A DNA stretch of 41,455 bases from Candidatus Methylacidiphilales bacterium (GTDB lineage: Bacteria; Verrucomicrobiota; Verrucomicrobiia; Methylacidiphilales; JANWVL01): positions 1 to 41,455 of the forward strand of contig JANWVL010000148.1 in assembly GCA_025056655.1 (NCBI GenBank), given 5' to 3'. Below are positions 34,891 to 41,131 of the stretch, in pieces. Below the pieces are notes generated by a model. The model did not search any database. It worked only from the letters and a program-made list of their open reading frames with translations, and was not told the origin of the DNA. Made by a program: the position numbers and the translations under genes. Within the stretch, counting starts at the first letter, position 1. Every line of letters starts with the position of its first letter.

Positions 34891-35469
34891 ATGATGGAAG
34901 ATAAAATGAAGACTAACAAATACGCATCCCAGCGTGCATTCGCCATGTTAGTTCATGCAATGAGAGAGCATGGTGAAATAAATGATACGATCGAAAGCAT
35001 CAAGAATGAAGCTCGTGAAAATGGCGTCTCAGAAAAAGAACTCAACACCATTATCACACGGGCCAAGGCTTACGTGCGAAGATGTCCAACAAAGACTCGA
35101 GTTTCATCGCTTGATCGCGAACGGATCTTAAACGAAATAATTGCAGAAATGGAGCGTGGCCATGATCGCGTTGATCGTGGAGTAACATGGGTGATGAAAA
35201 CTTACGGTTTGAAGCCCCCCACTGCTTATCGCTACCTGCGACTAGCAAACATGATAGCGAAAAAAGAAGTTGAGCTAGATGAGATCGTCTGGGGGGGAGT
35301 GTCCAGGCGGGGTCGTCCTAGGAAAAACAAAGTTATCCAAGCCAGTGAATCTGATGAGATCTCTACCTCGGACGATACTCCTATCAGTGAACCCGACGAG
35401 ATCTCTACCTCGGACGATACTCCTATCAGTGAACCCGACGATACTCCTAGCAAACTAGAGCATGCGTGA
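34891..35469 (+). CDS. HTH-like cytosolic protein with acidic repeat tail
   Basis: 192 residues from the ATG at 34891 (34885 and 34894 are alternatives). The N-terminal 60 residues are helical. The middle part is basic (RAKAYVRRCPTKTRVSSLDR) and is followed by VTWVMKTYGLKPPTAYRYLR, which resembles a helix-turn-helix, then RRGRPRKNK, an AT-hook-like GRPRK motif. The last 45 residues are acidic with two copies of DEISTSDDTPISEP. This suggests a DNA-binding protein, possibly a regulator, but no family is recognised. Confidence 0.65.
   Translation: MMEDKMKTNKYASQRAFAMLVHAMREHGEINDTIESIKNEARENGVSEKELNTIITRAKAYVRRCPTKTRVSSLDRERILNEIIAEMERGHDRVDRGVTWVMKTYGLKPPTAYRYLRLANMIAKKEVELDEIVWGGVSRRGRPRKNKVIQASESDEISTSDDTPISEPDEISTSDDTPISEPDDTPSKLEHA
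35356..35439. repeat. Perfect 42-bp tandem duplication in the acidic tail
   Basis: Units 35356-35397 and 35398-35439 are identical, followed by a partial third copy (GATACTCCT). The length is a multiple of three, so copy number can change without breaking the frame. Confidence 0.9.
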
Positions 35470-35475
35470 ATTATT

Positions 35476-35510
35476 CTGCTGGGCAATCTTTAAAAATGAT
35501 TGCCCAGCAG
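35476..35510 (+). terminator. Strong hairpin after the HTH-like gene
   Basis: A perfect 13-bp stem (CTGCTGGGCAATC / GATTGCCCAGCAG) with a 9-nt A/T loop, 6 nt after the stop codon at 35469. It lacks a following U-tract and ends only 3 bp before the -10 box of the next gene, so it could be a terminator or an operator. Confidence 0.6.
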
Positions 35511-35513
35511 GGA

Positions 35514-35519
35514 TATTAT
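35514..35519 (+). promoter_or_regulatory. -10 box (TATTAT) of the lipoprotein gene
   Basis: TATTAT, 8 nt before the ATG at 35528. Its -35 position falls inside the hairpin at 35476-35510. Confidence 0.5.
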
Positions 35520-35527
35520 AAAAAACT

Positions 35528-36106
35528 ATGAAAAAGCCCTCTATTTTATCAATTCTCGGCGTTTTCGTCATACTGCTCTTGTCTGCATGTGAGCAGACAA
35601 CTTCAATAAGAAAACCGGTTTTGGCCTCAGAAGCTAATAGGATTAAGACACAAAGCAATCCAATCAATACGGTTTGTAATGGTATTCCCTTAGGTCATTC
35701 CATCAATGTCTCTAGCTATGTCATATCTCCTTATTTAGTTGGACCTTATAAATTCGGTCCTTATGAAAGGATTAATATAGAGAAAGAAAATAATTCCATC
35801 AGATGGATATCTGATAGTACAATCCTGTTACAAATGCATTGTACCAAAGATGGTATTCGAATGGGGGATGATATATGGTTTATAAAATATAATAAAGATG
35901 AGGTATGGCCATCTTTGCCTATTTATACCTTCCTCGTCGCAGATCGCTTGAATTGTAAAACGGTTGCAATTAATTCTGAGGAAATACATGTAAATTGCAC
36001 AAATAAAGGAAAAATTACAGTTTCGCGTTATCTCTATTTTACAGGAGTTATATATGAAATAGTATACAGAGATCAAGAACAATACGAGATTTTACTTTAC
36101 AGGTAA
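35528..36106 (+). CDS. Lipoprotein, unknown function
   Basis: A 192-residue protein with signal MKKPSILSILGVFVILLLSAC and lipobox LSAC (Cys at residue 21). The mature part contains a Tyr/Pro/Gly-rich segment (SPYLVGPYKFGPYERINIEK) and then beta-rich sequence with Cys pairs (MHCTKD, LNCKTV, VNCTNK). It is probably a monocistronic surface lipoprotein. No family recognised. Confidence 0.75.
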   Translation: MKKPSILSILGVFVILLLSACEQTTSIRKPVLASEANRIKTQSNPINTVCNGIPLGHSINVSSYVISPYLVGPYKFGPYERINIEKENNSIRWISDSTILLQMHCTKDGIRMGDDIWFIKYNKDEVWPSLPIYTFLVADRLNCKTVAINSEEIHVNCTNKGKITVSRYLYFTGVIYEIVYRDQEQYEILLYR

Positions 36107-36214
36107 TTCGTGAAGTAAAATAGTTTAGTCCGAATAGGGGGTTAAATAAAAAGATATAAGTGAATTTGTGAATAAATTAAATAAAATATAATTTAAATGC
36201 CCCCCACACATACA

Positions 36215-36546
36215 AACTATCATGCTTACCTGAGCAAGCTCTGTAAGTGACATTTCATAAGTCAAATGCACCGATAGCCGTGATTCATCAATTTTCACTC
36301 CAAAGCTCTTCCTAAATTTAGACTATCCTGATATTTCCACCATGCTATGTTAGACCAACTGCATGCTTATTCGGCTTAATTAAACCTTATCGAGTTGCAT
36401 CTGTACTATAGCTAGATAGGCCGAAAAGCGCCTACTTGTTGAAATCATGGGAGAGTTGCAAGGCTCGTTGCGTCTTTTGTGCAATGCTGGAATCGGCGGC
36501 ATTCCCCCCAAGCAAGCGCATCCGGGTTATCAGAGCTATCCACAGG
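36215..36546 (+). pseudogene. Internally deleted IS1-like relic
   Basis: The left part (CCTGAGCAAGCTCTGTAAGT, then GACATTTCATAAG) aligns by eye with the zinc-finger start of the relic at 32830 (CCTGTGCAAGGTCTGTAATC, GTCATTTCACCCC). The right part (36447-36545) aligns with its end (AATCGGCGGCATTC, AAGCAAGCGCATCCGGGTTA, TCAGAGCTATCCACAGG). The middle is missing. It fills most of the gene-free stretch 36107-36605; nothing else is supported there. Confidence 0.5.
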
Positions 36547-36605
36547 AAGATATAAGTGTGTTGGTTTATACACTCGATATAATTTTAGCTGCGTTTTACA
36601 TATGG

Positions 36606-36611
36606 TATAAT
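36606..36611 (+). promoter_or_regulatory. -10 box (TATAAT) of tRNA-Leu and downstream genes
   Basis: TATAAT, 10 nt before the tRNA 5' end. No other promoter is evident before the gene that begins 3 nt after the tRNA, so this box probably serves both. Confidence 0.55.
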
Positions 36612-36621
36612 AAAAACAAGC

Positions 36622-36703
36622 GGGGTGATGGCGGAAATGGCAGACGCGGATGACTTAAAATCATCTGTCTAATGACATGTGGGTTCGAGTCCCACTCACC
36701 CCA
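36622..36703 (+). tRNA. tRNA-Leu (anticodon TAA)
   Basis: 82 nt with a perfect 7-bp acceptor stem (GGGGTGA/TCACCCC), anticodon arm GATGA-CTTAAAA-TCATC (anticodon TAA, Leu), a long variable arm (class II) and T arm GTGGG-TTCGAGT-CCCAC. Discriminator A at 36703; CCA not encoded. A protein-coding ATG begins at 36706. Confidence 0.93.
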
Positions 36704-36705
36704 CT

Positions 36706-37065
36706 ATGGGTATCATGAAAAGATTATCCCTTATCTTTCTGTTTTTTATATGCGCTATACTTTGCAGCGGTTGTGGCCGTGGAAAGGACGCTGCTATAAG
36801 GATGATAGATAACGTTTTTGGGCAAATTAACAGCGCATTGTTTGATATATTGGTTTATATAATAATATTCATAATTATGTATAAAGTTATTTCTACGATC
36901 TTAGACGAAGCGATCAATAGTGATGTTTTCTTGAGGAATTCAATGGCAAAAACTGACCTTATTATGACGACAATCTCTGCTTTAATATCTTTATTATTAG
37001 CCTTCATGGCAAAAACAATCGTAAATACCATCGCTAACTTAGCTATTCAATCATTGCGCCAGTAA
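36706..37065 (+). CDS. Small lipobox protein with two or three membrane helices (VirB2-like), abutting tRNA-Leu
   Basis: 119 residues from 36706 (MGIMKRLSL) or 116 from the ATG at 36715. Signal with lipobox CSGC, an amphipathic segment (GRGKDAAIRMIDNVFGQINS), a hydrophobic helix (about 45-66) and another (about 88-110). The layout matches the VirB2-like protein at 21839-22195. A longer frame from 36679 would start inside the tRNA and is rejected. Processing of the tRNA 3' end would leave a leaderless mRNA. It heads an operon with the genes at 37099 and 37400. Confidence 0.65.
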   Translation: MGIMKRLSLIFLFFICAILCSGCGRGKDAAIRMIDNVFGQINSALFDILVYIIIFIIMYKVISTILDEAINSDVFLRNSMAKTDLIMTTISALISLLLAFMAKTIVNTIANLAIQSLRQ

Positions 37066-37098
37066 TATAAAGTATTCAATCAATAACAGGACTGAACT

Positions 37099-37398
37099 AT
37101 GGCCCAGAACCTAGTCTTGGCTGTCGCTTTATTAATATTAACAATCTTATCTCAATATTATTCTTGTAAAGGATTGTTTGAGGCGATACCCTTAAATATA
37201 TTCATACGTGATGTATTTATCATACTTATCTTACTATCTCATAATCCTTATCCCCACGTAGATTATTTATCTCAATTCCTATCGTCTCTACTTTTGTTTA
37301 CATCGGCATTTATCTTGTATTACTCAAACTTTATTATTATTCGTGCCAATGAGATATGTGCTTCTTTTGTTGGACCAAAATCTTTCTTAAAATTATAA
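37099..37398 (+). CDS. Three-helix membrane protein, unknown
   Basis: 99 residues, almost entirely hydrophobic: helices at about 3-20, 33-48 and 58-84. AGGA lies 9 nt before the ATG. It follows the VirB2-like gene by 33 nt, as the PrgI-like gene follows its VirB2-like neighbour at 21-22 kb, so it may play a VirB3-like part, but no sequence similarity is evident. Confidence 0.65.
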   Translation: MAQNLVLAVALLILTILSQYYSCKGLFEAIPLNIFIRDVFIILILLSHNPYPHVDYLSQFLSSLLLFTSAFILYYSNFIIIRANEICASFVGPKSFLKL

Positions 37399-37399
37399 T

Positions 37400-37882
37400 A
37401 TGAAAGAATTGCCACATAGAATAATGAATTTTTTAGATGATTATAGATATAGAAATATCTATCGTAGTGACAATATAGCCATCTATCAACCCTTTAGTAT
37501 AGACCACCCTCCATGGTTCGTGTATGTCATAGCATATGATGATGAATTATACATAAGTGATCTATCATATGAGTACAACAAGATTTTATTGTTCTCTCCT
37601 CTTCCATACTATTTTAAAAAAAATAGAATATCTAAACAACTCAATCTTGTCCTTAAGTCTATTACTAAAGATTTAACTGAAAACCTTTCCCGTGAAAATA
37701 ATCTAAAAAAAGATGTATTGGAAGCAGGCCTATGTTTTATTGCGTGCGAAAATGATTCATATCTACTAGGCTTTTACGCTATTGTTATAGAAGAAATAGA
37801 AGAGGATATATTCAAAAAAGTAATACACAAATTAATCATAGCAAGTACGAAAGGGCAAGCTGAGATAGATAAAAACTACTAG
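37400..37882 (+). CDS. Soluble protein of unknown function, last gene of the tRNA-Leu operon
   Basis: 160 residues, no signal or membrane helix. Aromatic-rich N-terminal half (DDYRYRNIYRSDNIAIYQPF, PPWFVYVIAYDDELYIS) and a helical C-terminal half. The ATG begins 2 nt after the stop of the membrane protein gene, so translation is probably coupled. Family unknown. Confidence 0.65.
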   Translation: MKELPHRIMNFLDDYRYRNIYRSDNIAIYQPFSIDHPPWFVYVIAYDDELYISDLSYEYNKILLFSPLPYYFKKNRISKQLNLVLKSITKDLTENLSRENNLKKDVLEAGLCFIACENDSYLLGFYAIVIEEIEEDIFKKVIHKLIIASTKGQAEIDKNY

Positions 37883-38063
37883 CATATAAGTAAAGCATTG
37901 CAGCTATCTAGAATGACTTTGTATAAATTTAAACGCAATCTTTAAATTCAGCATGATTTATACAATCTAATCAATATAATGTTAGAGAAGTCATCTTCTG
38001 CTTTATATTAAAATTAAATTTATAATATTACAAATAAATTGTACTGATAAATTATGTTGTTGA

Positions 38064-38069
38064 TATAAT
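38064..38069 (+). promoter_or_regulatory. -10 box (TATAAT) before a small reading frame
   Basis: Perfect TATAAT, 8 nt before the ATG at 38078, with the same spacing as the other genes of the window. Confidence 0.4.
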
Positions 38070-38077
38070 GATAACGA

Positions 38078-38257
38078 ATGGGTGAACTAATAAGTATGCC
38101 TAAAGATATAGATTGCTCTAGCCAATTCTTCCGCCTGTTTCTAGTGTGTGCATATTTCCAATTGTTACATGTTGACGATGCTTCATGTTTTATATGTGTT
38201 TATAAGATATACTCCTCACGAACTGTTATGTATATAATACCATCGGTAAATAATTAG
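38078..38257 (+). CDS. Possible 59-residue protein
   Basis: Open frame MGELISMPKDIDCSSQFFRL, FLVCAYFQLLHVDDASCFIC and so on, ending in TAG. It has a hydrophobic middle and four Cys residues. The only support is the well-placed TATAAT box, so it may be a small gene or chance. It is the last AT-rich feature before the GC-rich segment. Confidence 0.35.
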   Translation: MGELISMPKDIDCSSQFFRLFLVCAYFQLLHVDDASCFICVYKIYSSRTVMYIIPSVNN

Positions 38258-38273
38258 TATTGTCACGTAAATC

Positions 38274-38322
38274 CCAGCTAAAGTGCGCTCGCTGCCCTGC
38301 TCGGCAGCGAGCGCAAAGCTGG
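38274..38322. terminator. Large hairpin at the AT-rich/GC-rich boundary
   Basis: A perfect 13-bp stem (TGCGCTCGCTGCC / GGCAGCGAGCGCA) with a 6-nt loop, extended by an outer CCAGCT/AGCTGG stem. It lies just where composition changes from AT-rich to strongly GC-rich. Probable terminator, no U-tract. Confidence 0.6.
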
Positions 38323-38357
38323 AAGGATTTGGGGCGATAAGGAGAGAGGTGAGGGAA

Positions 38358-38952
38358 ATGAACCCAAACCCTGGACTCATTATACCTATCTACACCATCC
38401 CATCAAACGGCCTCGTAGAGAACGGCGCTGAGGTCGCGCCGTTCGCCCTGGCAACTCCGGCGTCACCATCGCCGCCAGCTTGATCGGCTAGGACGGGCGC
38501 GGGCGTGAGCTCGGTGTCTTGCCCGTCGAGGGCATTGACCCGACACCGATCAAGGACGACAGCCCATGGAGCTATCCACGCCCGCCGCGCGTGTACCGTG
38601 CGCGGATCGGCACGACCCGCTCGGGTCGCCCCAAGCTGATCGCCGCCGACGGCGAGCCAACGCAGGACGAGGCGATCGTCGTCCTGCGGACGGGGATCGG
38701 CTTCCGCAGCGGAAAAGCTCACACCGACGAGAGCGGCGGCGCGTGCTCGTGCGCGGCGTGATCGCGCAGGGTCACGCCGGGCGCATAGGCAGCGGCGGAC
38801 CGCTCGTCGCCGTCATTCCCCGCGGCGTCGTCTTCCGCATTGCCTACAGCGGGCGGATGTATGGTCGCCCACGCGAGTACTTCTGCCTCTACGACGGCTC
38901 GCGCGTCATCACGGCGACTCGCGACCAGCGCGAGTTGGGCGACTTGTTCTGA
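38358..38952 (+). pseudogene. GC-rich gene of unknown function, two frameshifts and a stop
   Basis: From the ATG at 38358 (after GAGGTGAGGG) it reads MNPNPGLIIPIYTIPSNGLV and ENGAEVAPFAL. It shifts by one base near 38450 (then GNSGVTIAASLIG, a TAG, DGRGRELGVLPVEG), and shifts again near 38720 (VLVRGVIAQGHAG ... YFCLYDGSRVITATRDQREL). It ends TGA at 38952, two bases before the recombinase ATG. The reconstructed protein of about 197 residues is mostly beta-type; family unknown. It probably shared an operon with the recombinase. Confidence 0.6.
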
Positions 38953-38953
38953 A

Positions 38954-39794
38954 ATGAAAATGACCGACGCCAGCGCGCCGCACACCCGCCGCGCCTACGC
39001 CAGCGCCGTGCGCGCCTGCCTGCGCTGGCTGCGTGAGCGCCTCGGCGAAGAGATCGCGCCCGAGGCGCTCACCCCGACCGACCTGCGCGCGTACGTCGAG
39101 CACCTCACGCGCAGCAGCAAAGCGCCGCGCACGATCAACGTGCACATCGCGGCGCTCAAGGCGCTCGGGCGTCAGCTCGTCGCCCAGGGTAAGCCCGACC
39201 CCGCCGCGACCTGCGCCTGATCCGCGTGGATCAGCCCATAGCCCCGCGCGCGCTTGACGAGCGCGCAGCGCTGACACGCCAGCATCCCGAACGCAACCCC
39301 GCTTGGCCGATCCGCGACCGCAGCTTCGTGCTGATGCTGCTGCACACGGGGCTGCGGCTCGGCGAGGCGCTGGCGCTGGACGTGGGCGACGTTGTCCTCG
39401 GCGAGCGCAGCGGCAGCGTGCGCGTGCGAGCGGGCAAGGGCAACCGCGCGCGCGCAGTGCCGCTCAACCGCACCGCCCGCGCCGCCCTGCGCGAGTGGCT
39501 GGACGCGCGCGCGGCGCTGCAACCAAACACCAACGCGCTGTGGCTCTCGCAGCAGCGCCGACGATGGAGCGCCAACGGAGTCGAACACCTGTTCCGCGAG
39601 CTGTCCGAGCGGGCAGGGCAGCGCATCACCCCCCCCACATCCTGCGGCATACCTTCGCCACGCGCCTAATCGCCTCAGGCATCGGCATCGAGCGCGTGGC
39701 AACGCTGCTCGGGCACGCGCGGCTGGACGCCACGCGCATCTACACCGCGCCGACGTGGGATGACCTCGCCGGAGCAGTGGAGCACCTCGGCTAG
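38954..39794 (+). pseudogene. XerC/D-like tyrosine recombinase, two frameshifts
   Basis: The core-binding domain (HTRRAYASAVRACLRWLRER ... LTRSSKAPRTINVHI) is in one frame. It shifts near 39210 to DLRLIRVDQPIAPRALDERA and the catalytic domain: Arg I in HTGLRLGEALALD, Lys in VRAGKGNRARAVPL. It shifts again in a run of eight C (39629-39636) to HILRHTFATRL (HxxR), LLGHARLDATRIY (His and the nucleophile Tyr) and the stop at 39794. All catalytic residues survive; only the frame is broken, about 280 residues in all. The homopolymer site could be a sequencing error. Confidence 0.85.
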
Positions 39795-39818
39795 AGCCAC
39801 TCAGCCGACATTTCACTA

Positions 39819-40574
39819 CTACCCCAAAAAGCGGACCACGAGGCCGAGGCCAGGGGAAAAGGCAAAGCTAACCGCAAACACGACGACAGCTTGACCCAGG
39901 GAGAGTAGCACCTGCTCGGCGACGGTCAGCGGTCTGCTGACCATTGTGCCTTGAAAATCCTGGGTATGCACGAACGCCCCCAACACCATTGAGAACGTCA
40001 GCGCCATTATGTAATCATACTGCGATATCCCGCTGCGAAAACCGTTCAACGCCACGTCGAGAGCAACGACCGCGGCGCTCCAAGCCAAGACGATCGAGGA
40101 GGGGATAGACGATTTGACAAGCCTGCCCTGCTCGTGGTCGGCGCGCACAAACGCCGACGACAGCACAGCACGTACAGCGCCAGAAGGCACAACAAAGAGC
40201 GCCAGAGGCTCGACGGATAGATAGTCCACCAGCGCCAGCCCCATGCCCACCGCGCCGATCACGGAGGATGCGGCGACAAGCACAACGCTTGCCCAGGCGA
40301 TCCAGTCGCGCGGCTCGCCACCCCCACTTTGGATCAGCCGAAAGGTAAGGCCAGTCGGAATCAGCGCGGCGAATATCAGAGCGACCGAAGTGATAGCCGG
40401 AAAGAAGGCAGATAGCCATGTCCGATTAGGAGGAGGAAATAGCGCCCCGTATGCGCCGACGACGCCTAGCGTAACTACATACATCGCGGCGATGATCAAG
40501 CCAGACCTGCGAATCCCCTGCACGTCCTCGCGAAGCTTCTGATCGTATAGGGTAGAGCTTTCAAATCTGTTCAT
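39819..40574 (-). CDS. Multi-pass membrane protein, unknown function
   Basis: 251 residues from the ATG at 40574 (MNRFESSTLYDQKLREDVQG), which overlaps the TGA of the prepilin peptidase gene; a longer frame to 40655 would run inside that gene and is rejected. Six or seven hydrophobic helices with few polar loops (e.g. SGLIIAAMYVVTLGVVGAYG, WIAWASVVLVAASSVIGAVG). Codon use is GC-rich. Coupled to the prepilin peptidase, so it may belong to the same pilus pathway. Confidence 0.75.
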   Translation of the reverse strand: MNRFESSTLYDQKLREDVQGIRRSGLIIAAMYVVTLGVVGAYGALFPPPNRTWLSAFFPAITSVALIFAALIPTGLTFRLIQSGGGEPRDWIAWASVVLVAASSVIGAVGMGLALVDYLSVEPLALFVVPSGAVRAVLSSAFVRADHEQGRLVKSSIPSSIVLAWSAAVVALDVALNGFRSGISQYDYIMALTFSMVLGAFVHTQDFQGTMVSRPLTVAEQVLLSLGQAVVVFAVSFAFSPGLGLVVRFLG

Positions 40575-41131
40575 CACATCAACACCCCCAACGCCACCGC
40601 AACGCCCAACGGCGCGAGCAGCGGCGCGCTGCGCTCGCGATCCGCGCGCGCCCACACCTCAGCAACCAGCAATGCAGCGATCAAGACCGGCACGCGCTGC
40701 ATATCGCCCAACGACAGCACAGCTATAGGCAGCGCGATCACATCGCCCAACCCGACCCCGCCGCGCGACCAGCGCAGCACCAGCGCCGACGCCAAAGCCA
40801 CCATCACGCCCAGGGCGAGCACCATGCCATCGCCGCCCCGCAGCGGGAGCGACAAGGCGGCAAACGCGCCGAGCGGCAGGATCGCCCAATCGTGCACGGT
40901 TCGGCGGGCGTAATCCACCCAGCCCAGCGCCAGCCAAGCGCAGGCAAGCCCGACGCGCCACGCCGCACCCCAACCCAAGCCGTGCATGCTCAGAGCGACG
41001 AAGGCGTAGCCGACCATCGCGCCAGCGAGGACGTGCAGCGGCAACCGCGACACGCCCGCGCCCCTAGCATGCGCCCAATACACGCCGCCCACGCCAACGG
41101 CCAACGCAGGCATGATCAGCTCTCCGATCAT
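40574..41131 (-). CDS. A24-type prepilin peptidase (CpaA/TadV-like)
   Basis: A 185-residue membrane protein with both aspartate motifs of the A24 family: VDYARRTVHDW (matching D...R.VPN, about 70-82) and GGVGLGDV (GxGD, about 127-134), separated by helices. It lacks the N-terminal methylase domain of PilD, like CpaA/TadV. It cleaves the leader of type IV-type prepilins at the inner face of the membrane. Start ATGA-coupled to the upstream gene; stop overlaps the next. Confidence 0.8.
   Translation of the reverse strand: MIGELIMPALAVGVGGVYWAHARGAGVSRLPLHVLAGAMVGYAFVALSMHGLGWGAAWRVGLACAWLALGWVDYARRTVHDWAILPLGAFAALSLPLRGGDGMVLALGVMVALASALVLRWSRGGVGLGDVIALPIAVLSLGDMQRVPVLIAALLVAEVWARADRERSAPLLAPLGVAVALGVLM

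Noticed and set aside
36679-36705. Upstream extension of the VirB2-like gene (MGSSPTHPT)
   Set aside because: These codons lie inside the T arm and acceptor stem of tRNA-Leu.
39172-39816. Long minus-strand frames opposite the tyrosine recombinase
   Set aside because: GC-rich DNA gives long chance frames; the plus-strand frames carry the recombinase motifs.
40575-40655. Longer N-terminus of the multi-pass protein (MGARGSRAQRAAARAV...)
   Set aside because: Arg/Ala-rich sequence inside the prepilin peptidase gene; the ATG at 40574 overlaps that gene's stop and fits better.
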